In this document: piece after piece, positions 1 to 6,341 of the stretch
Layout: each line of letters opens with the position of its first letter
How positions within the stretch are numbered: the stretch's first letter is position 1
NCBI GenBank assembly: GCA_017880985.1
Contig: JADGRK010000148.1
Location: forward strand, 1 to 6,480
Direction of reading: 5' to 3'
Source: Rhodoferax sp.
GTDB taxonomy: Bacteria > Pseudomonadota > Gammaproteobacteria > Burkholderiales > Burkholderiaceae_C
Length of the DNA stretch: 6,480 nucleotides
Position numbers and translations under genes: made by a program
Notes under the pieces: model-generated
Told to the model about the DNA's origin: nothing
Seen by the model: only the letters and a program-made list of their open reading frames with translations
The model's database searches: none

Positions 1-1833
1 GTGCTGAGCAACGGCCATGCCTCGATGCTGCTCTACGCCGTGCTGCACCTCACCGGCTACAAGCTGCCCATGAGCGAGCTGAAAAAGTTCCGTCAGTTGC
101 ACAGCAAGACCCCGGGCCATCCCGAAGTGGGCGTGACACCCGGTGTTGAAACCACCACCGGCCCGCTCGGGCAAGGCATCAGCAATGCCGTCGGCATGGC
201 GCTGGCCGAGAAGCTGCTGGCCACCGAATTCAACCGCGAAGGCCATCAGGTCGTCAACCACCATACCTATGCTTTCATGGGCGACGGTTGCATGATGGAA
301 GGCATCAGCCACGAAGCGGCCGCGCTGGCCGGCGCCTGGAAGCTCAATAAGCTGATTGCGCTTTACGACAGCAATGGCATTTCGATCGATGGGCCGGTGG
401 CACCCTGGTTTATTGACAACACCGCACTGCGTTTTGTGGCCTACGGCTGGAACGTCCTGGGCCCGATCGACGGTCATGACGCCGAGTTGGTGGCCAGCAC
501 CATCGCCGAGGCCAAGAAGTCCGCCGACAAGCCGACGCTGATCATCTGCAATACGGCCATTGGCAAAGGCAGCCCGAACCGCGCCAACACGGCCAAGGCC
601 CACGGCGAGCCCCTGGGTGCTGAAGAGATCACGCTCACCCGCGCAGCGCTGGGCTGGCCCAACAAGCCTTTTTTCATCCCCCAGGACGTGTACGCCGCGT
701 GGGACGCCAAGGTTGCCGGCGCCAGCGCCGAGCAAGCCTGGAACAGCCAATTTGCCGCCTACCAAGCCGCCTTCCCCGATTTGGCCAAAGAGCTGGCGCG
801 GCGCATGAAGGGCGAGTTGCCGAAAAACTTTGGTCAAGTGGCGGTGGACACGGCGGTGGCCGCCCACACCAAGGCGGAGACGGTAGCGTCGCGCAAGGCG
901 TCGCAACTGGCACTCGAAGCGTTCACCGCCGCGCTGCCGGAAATGCTGGGCGGCTCGGCCGACCTGACCGGCTCCAACCTGACCAACACCAAGAGCACCC
1001 CAAACCTGCGCTTTGACTTCGCCGGTGTCAGCAATGGCGGGCGCCACATCAACTACGGCGTGCGCGAGTTCGGCATGGCCGCCATCATGAACGGCATTGC
1101 GCTGCACGGCGGCTTCATTCCGTATGGCGGCACTTTCCTGACCTTCAGCGACTACAGCCGCAATGCCATCCGCATGGCCGCCCTGATGAAGCTGCGCGTG
1201 GTGCATGTGTTTACCCATGACAGCATTGGCCTGGGTGAAGACGGCCCGACGCACCAGTCGATCGAGCACGCGGCGTCCTTGCGCCTGATTCCGAACCTGG
1301 ACGTCTGGCGCCCCGGTGACACGGCCGAAACGGCGGTGGCGTGGGCCGTGGCGCTGCAAAACAAGAGCAAGCCCACTGCCCTGCTGCTCAGCCGCCAAAA
1401 CATCAACTACGCGCCCAAGGCCAGCCTGGGTGACATCAGCAGGGGTGCCTACGTGCTGGCTGAGCCGAGTGAAGTGGGCCTGAAGAAAAAGACCCAGGCG
1501 GTGATCATTGCCACCGGCTCCGAAGTGCAACTGGCACTCAAGGCGCAAGAGCAACTTGCTACTAGAAAAATAGCTGTCCGCGTAGTTTCCATGCCGAGTA
1601 CAACCACTTTTGATAAACAAAGCACAGCCTACAAGAGTAGCGTGCTGCCGGCTGGCGTGCCACGCATCGCGGTCGAGATGGGTGTTTCCGATGGCTGGTG
1701 GAAGTACGGTTGTGCGGCGGTAGTCGGCATCGACAGCTTCGGCGAATCCGCCCCGGCGCCGGTCTTGTTCAAGTTATTCGGATTCACACCCGAGAACGTG
1801 GCCGACACGGTGGAAAGAGTTTTGCGCAAGTAA
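1..1833 (+). CDS. tkt: Transketolase (5'-truncated by window edge)
   Basis: Thiamine-diphosphate enzyme moving two-carbon ketol units between sugar phosphates in the cytoplasmic pentose-phosphate pathway (or Calvin cycle). The GTG at position 1 is not the start: it is the Val of the internal FVLSNGH block, so about 60 N-terminal residues, including the first active-site His region (SGHPGAP), lie upstream. In window residue numbers, SNGH is at 3-6, the TPP/Mg signature runs from GDG 94-96 to Asn125, the pyrimidine domain begins near SRKAS 297, GGSADL ends at Asp321, the catalytic Glu356 sits in VREFGM, and GEDGPTHQ is at 412-419. The C-terminal domain ends with a FGESAP block and a normal stop. 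The visible 610 residues align with E. coli TktA essentially end to end, which fits a full length near 670. The gap gene follows 123 bp downstream. Oddity: codons from about 1555 to 1620 are AT-rich and use rare codons. A cbbT role cannot be told apart from a housekeeping role here. Confidence 0.96.
   Translation: MLSNGHASMLLYAVLHLTGYKLPMSELKKFRQLHSKTPGHPEVGVTPGVETTTGPLGQGISNAVGMALAEKLLATEFNREGHQVVNHHTYAFMGDGCMMEGISHEAAALAGAWKLNKLIALYDSNGISIDGPVAPWFIDNTALRFVAYGWNVLGPIDGHDAELVASTIAEAKKSADKPTLIICNTAIGKGSPNRANTAKAHGEPLGAEEITLTRAALGWPNKPFFIPQDVYAAWDAKVAGASAEQAWNSQFAAYQAAFPDLAKELARRMKGELPKNFGQVAVDTAVAAHTKAETVASRKASQLALEAFTAALPEMLGGSADLTGSNLTNTKSTPNLRFDFAGVSNGGRHINYGVREFGMAAIMNGIALHGGFIPYGGTFLTFSDYSRNAIRMAALMKLRVVHVFTHDSIGLGEDGPTHQSIEHAASLRLIPNLDVWRPGDTAETAVAWAVALQNKSKPTALLLSRQNINYAPKASLGDISRGAYVLAEPSEVGLKKKTQAVIIATGSEVQLALKAQEQLATRKIAVRVVSMPSTTTFDKQSTAYKSSVLPAGVPRIAVEMGVSDGWWKYGCAAVVGIDSFGESAPAPVLFKLFGFTPENVADTVERVLRK
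1555..1620 (+). repeat. AT-rich patch inside tkt resembling a Comamonadaceae dispersed repeat
   Basis: A segment within the transketolase C-terminal domain has much lower GC than its surroundings: 24 of 60 bases are G or C at 1561-1620, against 37 of 60 at 1441-1500. It uses codons that look rare here, such as AGA (1564-1566), ATA (1570-1572) and ACA. The sequence contains a small inverted repeat, GCTA (1558-1561) and TAGC (1571-1574), around an A-rich centre. Further on it has TTTCCAT and CCACTTTTGAT blocks. From memory this resembles a dispersed intergenic repeat of Comamonadaceae (TTGCTA, A-run, ATAGCTG, then a GCGC arm and CCACTTTTGAT). The encoded protein stays in frame and aligns with E. 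coli TktA without a gap, so this is recoded or converted sequence rather than added sequence. The repeat identity is recollection, not a search result. Confidence 0.4.
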
Positions 1834-1852
1834 GCAGGGCACTTCTATCAAT

Positions 1853-1923
1853 TCGTCTTTGCGAGCGTAGCGCGGCAATCCAGCGGTGATGGACTGCCAC
1901 GGCCTGCGGCCTCGCAGTGACGA
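1853..1923. repeat. REP-like imperfect palindrome between tkt and gap
   Basis: Two long arms, 1853-1882 (TCGTCTTTGCGAGCG... ending GGCAATCCA) and 1890-1923 (TGGACTGCC... ending CTCGCAGTGACGA), are imperfect reverse complements separated by a 7-nt loop. The reverse complement of the right arm, TCGTCACTGCGAG...GGCAGTCCA, matches the left arm at both ends, with a few mismatches and a small length difference in the middle. The motif TTGCGAGCG-(A/T)AGCG-GCAATCCA is one I recognise as a common dispersed intergenic palindrome in several proteobacterial genomes. RNA copied from it would fold into a long hairpin. T-rich sequence follows at 1927-1939, so it might also stabilise the tkt 3' end or attenuate transcription into gap. 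It carries no coding sequence and no transposase. Confidence 0.7.
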
Positions 1924-1925
1924 AG

Positions 1926-1940
1926 GTTTTCAGTTTTTTA
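1926..1940 (+). terminator. T-rich tract after the palindrome, possible partial terminator
   Basis: Immediately after the right arm of the palindrome come TTTT (1927-1930) and TTTTTT (1934-1939), the arrangement of a hairpin plus U-tract. The hairpin is longer and less perfect than a classical intrinsic terminator, and the gap ribosome-binding site begins only 7 bases later. Complete termination here would leave almost no room for a separate gap promoter. Partial termination or RNA processing between tkt and gap is the more plausible reading, and it is inference only. Confidence 0.3.
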
Positions 1941-1956
1941 ACCATTGGAGAAACTA

Positions 1957-2955
1957 ATGACGATCAAGATTGGTATCAACGGCTTCGGCCGTATCGGGCG
2001 CATGGTATTGCGCGCAGCAGTTCAAGACTTCAAGGACATTGAAGTGGTGGGCATCAATGACTTGCTGGAGCCTGCTTACCTGGCTTACATGCTGCAGTTC
2101 GACTCGGTGCATGGCCGCTTCAAGGGCAACATCGCCGTTGAAGGCAACACGCTTGTCGTCAATGGCAAAAAGATTCGTCTCACCGCCGTCAAAGACCCGG
2201 CCGAGCTGAAGTGGAACGAAGTTGGTGCTGACATCGTGATCGAGTCCACCGGCCTGTTCCTGACCAAGGAAGCCGCCCAGAAGCACATCACCTCCGGCGC
2301 CAAAAAAGTCATCATGTCGGCCCCTTCCAAAGACGACACCCCGATGTTCGTCTTTGGCGTGAACGACGCCAGTTACGCCGGCCAGGCGATCATTTCCAAC
2401 GCCAGCTGCACCACCAATTGCCTGGCCCCGGTGGCCAAGATTCTCAACGACAACTGGGGTATCAAGCGCGGCCTGATGACCACCGTGCATGCCGCCACCG
2501 CAACGCAGAAAACGGTGGACAGCCCGTCCAACAAAGACTGGCGCGGCGGCCGCGGGATTCTGGAAAACATCATCCCCTCCAGCACCGGTGCGGCCAAAGC
2601 CGTGGGCGTGGTGATTCCCGAACTCAACAAGAAACTCACCGGCATGTCGTTTCGCGTGCCCACCAGTGACGTGTCGGTGGTGGACCTGACCGTCGAGCTG
2701 AACAAGCCCGCCAGCTACGAAGAAATCTGCGCCGCCATGAAGGCTGCCAGCGTGGGCGCCATGAAAGGCGTGCTGGCCTATACCGAAGACAAAGTGGTGT
2801 CCACCGACTTCCGTGGTGAAAGCTGCACCTCGGTGTTTGATGCCGGCGCCGGCATTGCGCTGGACAGCACTTTTGTGAAGGTCGTCTCCTGGTATGACAA
2901 CGAGTGGGGCTACTCCTGCAAAGTGCTGGAGATGGCGCGCGTCGTCTCCAAGTAG
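1957..2955 (+). CDS. gap: Glyceraldehyde-3-phosphate dehydrogenase, type I
   Basis: Cytoplasmic tetrameric enzyme that oxidatively phosphorylates glyceraldehyde-3-phosphate to 1,3-bisphosphoglycerate, used in glycolysis, gluconeogenesis or the Calvin cycle. The ATG at 1957 is chosen over an in-frame TTG at 1945: it gives the family N-terminus MTIKIGINGFGRIGR and has GGAG at 1947-1950 with 6-nt spacing, whereas the TTG start would overlap that site. The product is 332 residues, normal for the family. The Rossmann motif GINGFGRIGR is at 6-15. Asn34-Asp35 and the DSPSNKDWRGGRG segment resemble NAD-using E. coli GapA. The catalytic Cys151 lies in SNASCTTNC and the base His178 in MTTVHAATATQ. The typical WYDNEWGYS block is near the C-terminus. 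It lies downstream of tkt on the same strand and converges with the next gene. NAD rather than NADP preference is inferred. Confidence 0.97.
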   Translation: MTIKIGINGFGRIGRMVLRAAVQDFKDIEVVGINDLLEPAYLAYMLQFDSVHGRFKGNIAVEGNTLVVNGKKIRLTAVKDPAELKWNEVGADIVIESTGLFLTKEAAQKHITSGAKKVIMSAPSKDDTPMFVFGVNDASYAGQAIISNASCTTNCLAPVAKILNDNWGIKRGLMTTVHAATATQKTVDSPSNKDWRGGRGILENIIPSSTGAAKAVGVVIPELNKKLTGMSFRVPTSDVSVVDLTVELNKPASYEEICAAMKAASVGAMKGVLAYTEDKVVSTDFRGESCTSVFDAGAGIALDSTFVKVVSWYDNEWGYSCKVLEMARVVSK

Positions 2956-2964
2956 GCGGCTTCA

Positions 2965-2999
2965 GTCAGACGCCTGCGCGCTGACGGACCAAGCCTTTT
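2965..2999 (+). terminator. Possible weak terminator after gap
   Basis: In the 45-bp space between the convergent stop codons, GTCAG (2965-2969) pairs with CTGAC (2981-2985) around a GC-rich 11-nt loop, and CCTTTTC follows at 2994-3000. The stem is short and the T-run comes 10 bases after it, so this is a weak intrinsic terminator candidate for gap. I see nothing stronger in the gap. Confidence 0.25.
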
Positions 3000-3000
3000 C

Positions 3001-3897
3001 TCAGGAGCCGGTTTCCAGCGACTTCTTCATTGCCTGGACCGCCACCTCGGAAGGGCTGGCGAACCCGTACTTGCTGCCAAGGTCAAGCGCTTTTAACAGC
3101 ATCGCGTTGGTCGTCCTGAGGGAAGTGAATTGATTGGCGGCCTTTTTCAGGATCTCCGCCGAAACATCGGGACGAACGTACAGTCCGTAGCCCCAGCTTG
3201 GATTGATGGCCGGCACAACGAACAGCTGCGCCATGTGGACGCGCTCGTCAGTACCGTAGAGTTTTTTCAGGCTGGCGGCCTGGGCCCCCTGAATCCGGGT
3301 AATCAAGCCCACCCACCGATCCGCCTGCCAGTAAAAGGCGGCCTTGGTGGGCAGGTAGCTTTGGCCCAGGCCTTGCTGGGGCATGACTTCCATCACCGTG
3401 CCACAAAGCTTCTCGGCCTTCACGAGCGTGGTCGTCACACCGCTTTTGATGCCGAAGCAGCTGGTGCTCTTGAGTTTGGCAAGCAACTTGGCCTGCTGGT
3501 CGGGCGGAAGGCTCTTCAGTTCTACCGGCTTGCCGTCTTTCACCGAACCAAGGTCGGCGAGGAGCAGCACGGCCGCCTGGATCGGTTCCATGTTGACCGC
3601 CACCGGACGATAGCCCGAGGCCAGCCCCACCACAGGGTTGCCGTAGATCCAGCACGGCGGCGTGGGTCTCTTGATGGCCGTCAGGACGTCTTGCGTTTCC
3701 CTGATGTTGAGAACCGGGGACACCGACAGCCCGGTGGGCCGGACAAAGTCGCTCAGATCCCTCATCGCGCTCTCGGTTTGCGACAAGCCCTCCCCGCGAA
3801 TGACCTCCGGATTGAGGTAGAGCCCGCCCTCGCAAGACTGCGCCTGGGCAGACAGGCCGCAGGAAAACAAGCAAGCCAACAACAGGTACTTCTTCAT
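3001..3897 (-). CDS. Secreted protein, probable PhnD/periplasmic-binding-protein-like fold
   Basis: Predicted exported protein of 298 residues. The start at 3897 is preferred over in-frame starts further upstream (ATG at 3915 and 3963) because it places a classical signal peptide at the N-terminus (MKKYLLLACLFSCGLSAQA, likely cleaved after Ala19) and has GGGAAG 4 nt upstream. The mature part has an N-terminal lobe with LNPEVIRG, then an NIRETQDVLTAIKR segment, then CWIYGNPVVGLASGYRPVAV, a pattern typical of PhnD/TRAP-like type 2 binding proteins in which a possible target is reached through a 'which protein is this' strand. A second lobe follows (residues 145-205), and the C-terminal part is helical (245-290). 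The mature region has four cysteines (22, 82, 147, 165), compatible with two disulfides. No ABC transporter permease or ATPase gene is adjacent, so it may be an orphan binding or sensing protein. The fold assignment is by general resemblance, and the ligand is unknown. Confidence 0.8.
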   Translation of the reverse strand: MKKYLLLACLFSCGLSAQAQSCEGGLYLNPEVIRGEGLSQTESAMRDLSDFVRPTGLSVSPVLNIRETQDVLTAIKRPTPPCWIYGNPVVGLASGYRPVAVNMEPIQAAVLLLADLGSVKDGKPVELKSLPPDQQAKLLAKLKSTSCFGIKSGVTTTLVKAEKLCGTVMEVMPQQGLGQSYLPTKAAFYWQADRWVGLITRIQGAQAASLKKLYGTDERVHMAQLFVVPAINPSWGYGLYVRPDVSAEILKKAANQFTSLRTTNAMLLKALDLGSKYGFASPSEVAVQAMKKSLETGS

Positions 3898-3918
3898 GGT
3901 TCTTCCCGCGCTCATTTC

Positions 3919-3957
3919 AAAAAAAACTCGTGCAGTCCCGCAAAGCCTGCGATTGCA
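3919..3957 (-). promoter_or_regulatory. Hairpin plus T8 run in the leader of the secreted-protein gene
   Basis: Read on the minus strand, TGCA (3957-3954) and CGCA (3951-3948) pair with TGCG (3942-3939) and TGCA (3934-3931), separated by a small internal loop and a 5-nt hairpin loop. After four bases comes a run of eight T (3926-3919). This resembles an intrinsic terminator or attenuator and lies only 21 nt before the start codon at 3897. It could end transcripts coming from the DUF1439 gene, or regulate the secreted-protein gene. The stem is short and interrupted, so confidence is low. Confidence 0.3.
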
Positions 3958-3966
3958 ACCCAACTG

Positions 3967-4041
3967 AAATTCATTCTACTGATGAATATCACAATTCCCA
4001 TAGGCAAATACCCTGTCCCGGCTACGACTGGGCGTACGCCC
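3967..4041. promoter_or_regulatory. Palindromes in the 268-bp intergenic region (candidate operators)
   Basis: The non-coding stretch 3898-4165 between the secreted-protein gene and the DUF1439 gene holds two symmetrical sites. GGGCGTACGCCC at 4030-4041 is a perfect 12-bp palindrome. ATTCAT and ATGAAT, near 3969-3987, form a 6-bp inverted repeat around 7 bases. On the minus strand a TAGAAT sequence, like a -10 box, overlaps the second site, but no convincing -35 is placed correctly. The sites may bind a regulator of the secreted-protein gene. Their function is unknown, and I see nothing else coding in this stretch. Confidence 0.25.
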
Positions 4042-4148
4042 TCAGCGACCGAACCGCTGCAAATGCATACCGGCGCGCGAATCTTCCATGGCAGTCAGCT
4101 TGAAGTGAATCAAGGCCGCTGAGACATCCCAGGACCTTTCGCCAGCGC

Positions 4149-4162
4149 CGGGCGACTGCCCG
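4149..4162 (-). terminator. Small GC hairpin after the DUF1439 gene
   Basis: CGGGC (4149-4153) and GCCCG (4158-4162) form a 5-bp stem with a 4-nt loop, starting three bases beyond the stop codon of the gene at 4166. No T-run follows on the minus strand, so it may only be a 3'-end stabiliser rather than an intrinsic terminator. Confidence 0.2.
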
Positions 4163-4165
4163 CTC

Positions 4166-4732
4166 TCACGGTTGCCTGGCCACAAAGCCAATCACCAAAC
4201 CCTGGTCCGTCACCGTAATGCTGCCCGGCTGCAGCCCCAGGCCATCGGTCAGGGCCAGGTCCTGCGGGCGCAACTGGTGCAGCACCACCTCAAGCAGGGA
4301 CTGCTCGGCCAACGCCGGCCCGTAGCTGTTGAGCAACTCAGAGGCCGCCGGTTGCAGGTCCGCGAACTGCAGGTGCTTGAACCGCAATTGGTAGGCGCGA
4401 ATGGTGCGGTCGCTGGCCTCGTAACGCAGCGCAAAGTCCACCTCGAACGTGCCGCTGTGTCTGCGCCGCAGCGCCGGGCCGGCGACCTCGACCGCCATCT
4501 CGGCGCTCAAGCGGTTTTGCTCCGGCAGCAGGCGCAGGCGCGGCGCCTGCAGATCCAGATCGAACAGACCCGGCACCGGATAACGCCGCGGAAAACGCTG
4601 CGCCACCACCTGCTGCAATTGCCCGGCAGACACGCTGTAGTGGGGCTGGGGCTGGGCCTCCGGCTGCGCCGCCCGGGCCACGCCAGCCAGCGCCAGACTC
4701 GGGACTGCGGTCAAAAAGAGTCTGCGCTGCAT
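4166..4732 (-). CDS. DUF1439 (YceB-like) exported protein with Tat-like signal
   Basis: Protein of 188 residues whose mature part resembles the DUF1439 family, typified by E. coli YceB, a small envelope lipoprotein of unclear role. Family-like features are YSVSAGQLQQVVAQRFP at 32-48, a GLFDLDLQAPRL segment at 55-66, an NRLSAEMAVEV strand at 73-83 and the C-terminal GLQPGSITVTDQGLVIGF. The N-terminus, MQRRLFLTAVPSLALAGVARA, has an RRxFL motif (Arg3, Arg4, Phe6, Leu7), a hydrophobic stretch and an ARA cleavage site at 19-21. That suggests Tat export as a soluble periplasmic protein. There is no lipobox Cys, unlike YceB. GGAG on the minus strand (4743-4740) lies 7 nt before the start. An ATG at 4736 is out of frame and not used. 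The cyclase gene ends 22 bp upstream, so the two may form an operon. Biochemical function is unknown. Confidence 0.85.
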   Translation of the reverse strand: MQRRLFLTAVPSLALAGVARAAQPEAQPQPHYSVSAGQLQQVVAQRFPRRYPVPGLFDLDLQAPRLRLLPEQNRLSAEMAVEVAGPALRRRHSGTFEVDFALRYEASDRTIRAYQLRFKHLQFADLQPAASELLNSYGPALAEQSLLEVVLHQLRPQDLALTDGLGLQPGSITVTDQGLVIGFVARQP

Positions 4733-4754
4733 TCATGTTCTCCGTTGCACCTCG

Positions 4755-6341
4755 TTAGCACTGGGCGCTCAAATGGGGAAAAAACTCACGATCCTCCCGC
4801 AGTATGTGCCGAGCGACCAAATCGTGTGCAAGGAAGTGAAACGGCTCCCCCCTGTCAAGGTCCCTGGTTTTAAAGCGGCTGACCAGATAGCCGGCGTGAT
4901 CAATGAGTTCACGGTGCATGGCAGCATGCGCCGCCGCGCCGGGGAAACCGGAGGCCAAAATGATTTTTTCCTCGTCCTCAAAATGTTCGGCAACATCGCA
5001 AATCAGCGTGTCAATGAGTGCTGCAACCTCATCGATCGGTCGCTCCAGCAGCAACGCGGCAAGGATGTCGTTGACGTGCCCAAACAAGGCTCGATGCTGG
5101 GCGTCAAGTTCGGCTTGACCCGATTCGTAGGCCGGATGCCAAACCAGTTGAACCAGATTCGCAGCGACACTTTCCGCAACGCGCGCCGCACGGCGCGTTT
5201 GTGCAGCAAGTCGAACCTGATTGCGCCCGCCATGCTTGGCGTGGTAGAGGGCCTCGTCCGCCGCACGCAACAAACCCGCGACATCCTTGTAGCTGTCATT
5301 GGTCATGACAGCCAGGCCGATACTGACGGTGACCTTGCCGCTGTGCGACTGCTCGTGGGGAATTTCCAGCGCTTCGACCGACCGGCGCAACTCCTCGGCC
5401 AGCCGTTGCGCGGTCGTCGCGTCCATGCCCGGCAAAACCAGCAAGAATTCTTCACCACCGTATCGCGCTGCCAGATCGCTGGCCCGCTTCGCGCTCGCCT
5501 GGAGGGTTTTCGCGACGGCTATCAAACATTCATCGCCGGCTTGATGGCCGTAGCGATCATTAAATTTCTTGAAATCATCGACATCGATCATGATCAGCGA
5601 AAGTGGTTTCCCTTCCCGCTTGCAACTCGCCAGTTCTCTCTCCAGCGTGGCATCCAGGTAGCGACGGTTGTACAGAGTGGTCAGCGCATCCCGAGTGGCT
5701 TGCTCACGCAACTGTTGCTGCAACTCCTCAATTTCCTGGAGATTGATGACCAGGGCCTGGTTGGCTTTCAACAGTTCTTTTTCACGCGTTCGCAACTCCT
5801 CCCGAACCCGGCGCAGCTGGAGGTTTCTGGCAAATCCGGCATTGCCGATCACGAGCACGTAGCCGCATATGCCAACCATGGAGAAAATCGTGACCGGCCA
5901 GTCGGTATCGGGTGAGAACTTGAAGCCGCGGACAGCGATCCACATCAATGCGCCGGCAAGCATGGCCAGCAGGTTTTTCGGGACAGCACGCCAGCCCTTG
6001 TTGGCTGCGTTATTGGTCAAGGTGGCCATCATGGCTGCAAAGCTTAGCCAAAGTGGGAATTCCAGTGCCGCCATGAATACGCCAAGCAAAACGGAGTCAA
6101 GCAGCAGGTTGTCCAACTCCGCTTTCACGCAATCGACGGCCCTGGACGCGCGCCAATATTGAACGTGGGGATAGACCAGAAAAAGCATTGCCAAAAGTGC
6201 CCAGGCAATAGCGCTGTAATTCTTTGCGAAAATATGCATACCGCTTGCCACAAACATCAAGGCCAAAGACGCGGTCCGCATACGATGATGCATGTGCACC
6301 AGCCATCGGGTTTTCGTTGGTGTTTCTGGGTATAGGCTCAT
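4755..6341 (-). CDS. Membrane diguanylate cyclase: MASE2-GGDEF-hemerythrin
   Basis: Inner-membrane protein of 528 residues predicted to make cyclic di-GMP from two GTP. Residues about 20-170 form a MASE2 sensor with roughly six membrane helices; the YPHVQYWRASRAVD block (57-70) matches the equivalent WPHLAWQIASRAVD of E. coli DgcC. A coiled-coil signalling helix (about 174-216) leads to the GGDEF domain (217-378). This has Asp253 in MIDVDDFKKFND, GH at 265-266, the active site GGEEF at 295-299 and an RxxD inhibitory site (Arg286-Asp289) exactly five residues before it, so product feedback inhibition is expected. After a short linker, residues 400-525 form a bacteriohemerythrin domain with all seven di-iron ligands: His416, His453, Glu457, His472, His476, His512 and Asp517. 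Oxygen or redox control of the cyclase is inferred. The ATG at 6341 has no good ribosome-binding site; Met17 is an alternative. The DUF1439 gene follows after 22 bp. Confidence 0.94.
   Translation of the reverse strand: MSLYPETPTKTRWLVHMHHRMRTASLALMFVASGMHIFAKNYSAIAWALLAMLFLVYPHVQYWRASRAVDCVKAELDNLLLDSVLLGVFMAALEFPLWLSFAAMMATLTNNAANKGWRAVPKNLLAMLAGALMWIAVRGFKFSPDTDWPVTIFSMVGICGYVLVIGNAGFARNLQLRRVREELRTREKELLKANQALVINLQEIEELQQQLREQATRDALTTLYNRRYLDATLERELASCKREGKPLSLIMIDVDDFKKFNDRYGHQAGDECLIAVAKTLQASAKRASDLAARYGGEEFLLVLPGMDATTAQRLAEELRRSVEALEIPHEQSHSGKVTVSIGLAVMTNDSYKDVAGLLRAADEALYHAKHGGRNQVRLAAQTRRAARVAESVAANLVQLVWHPAYESGQAELDAQHRALFGHVNDILAALLLERPIDEVAALIDTLICDVAEHFEDEEKIILASGFPGAAAHAAMHRELIDHAGYLVSRFKTRDLDRGEPFHFLAHDLVARHILREDREFFPHLSAQC

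Noticed and set aside
1..3. GTG at position 1 as the true transketolase start
   Set aside because: It falls in the middle of the conserved FVLSNGH block; a start here would remove essential active-site residues, and the window edge explains the truncation.
1945..1956. TTG at 1945 as an upstream start for gap
   Set aside because: The TTG overlaps the GGAG that serves the ATG at 1957, and the added residues are not part of the family N-terminus.
1954..2490. 178-codon open frame on the - strand within gap
   Set aside because: It is fully antisense to the highly conserved dehydrogenase and has no motif of its own.
3130..4122. 330-codon open frame on the + strand opposite the secreted-protein gene
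   Set aside because: Its translation is rich in Arg, Gly and His with no domain pattern, while the opposite strand has a signal peptide, a ribosome-binding site and coherent protein composition.
4172..4873. 233-codon open frame on the + strand across the DUF1439 gene and the end of the cyclase gene
   Set aside because: Low-complexity Gln/Arg/Leu composition typical of an antisense frame; the minus-strand genes explain the region.
4773..5915. Long open frame (380 codons) on the + strand opposite the cyclase gene
   Set aside because: It is antisense to a protein with intact GGDEF and hemerythrin motifs; its translation has no recognisable domain and the frame is open because of codon bias on the other strand.
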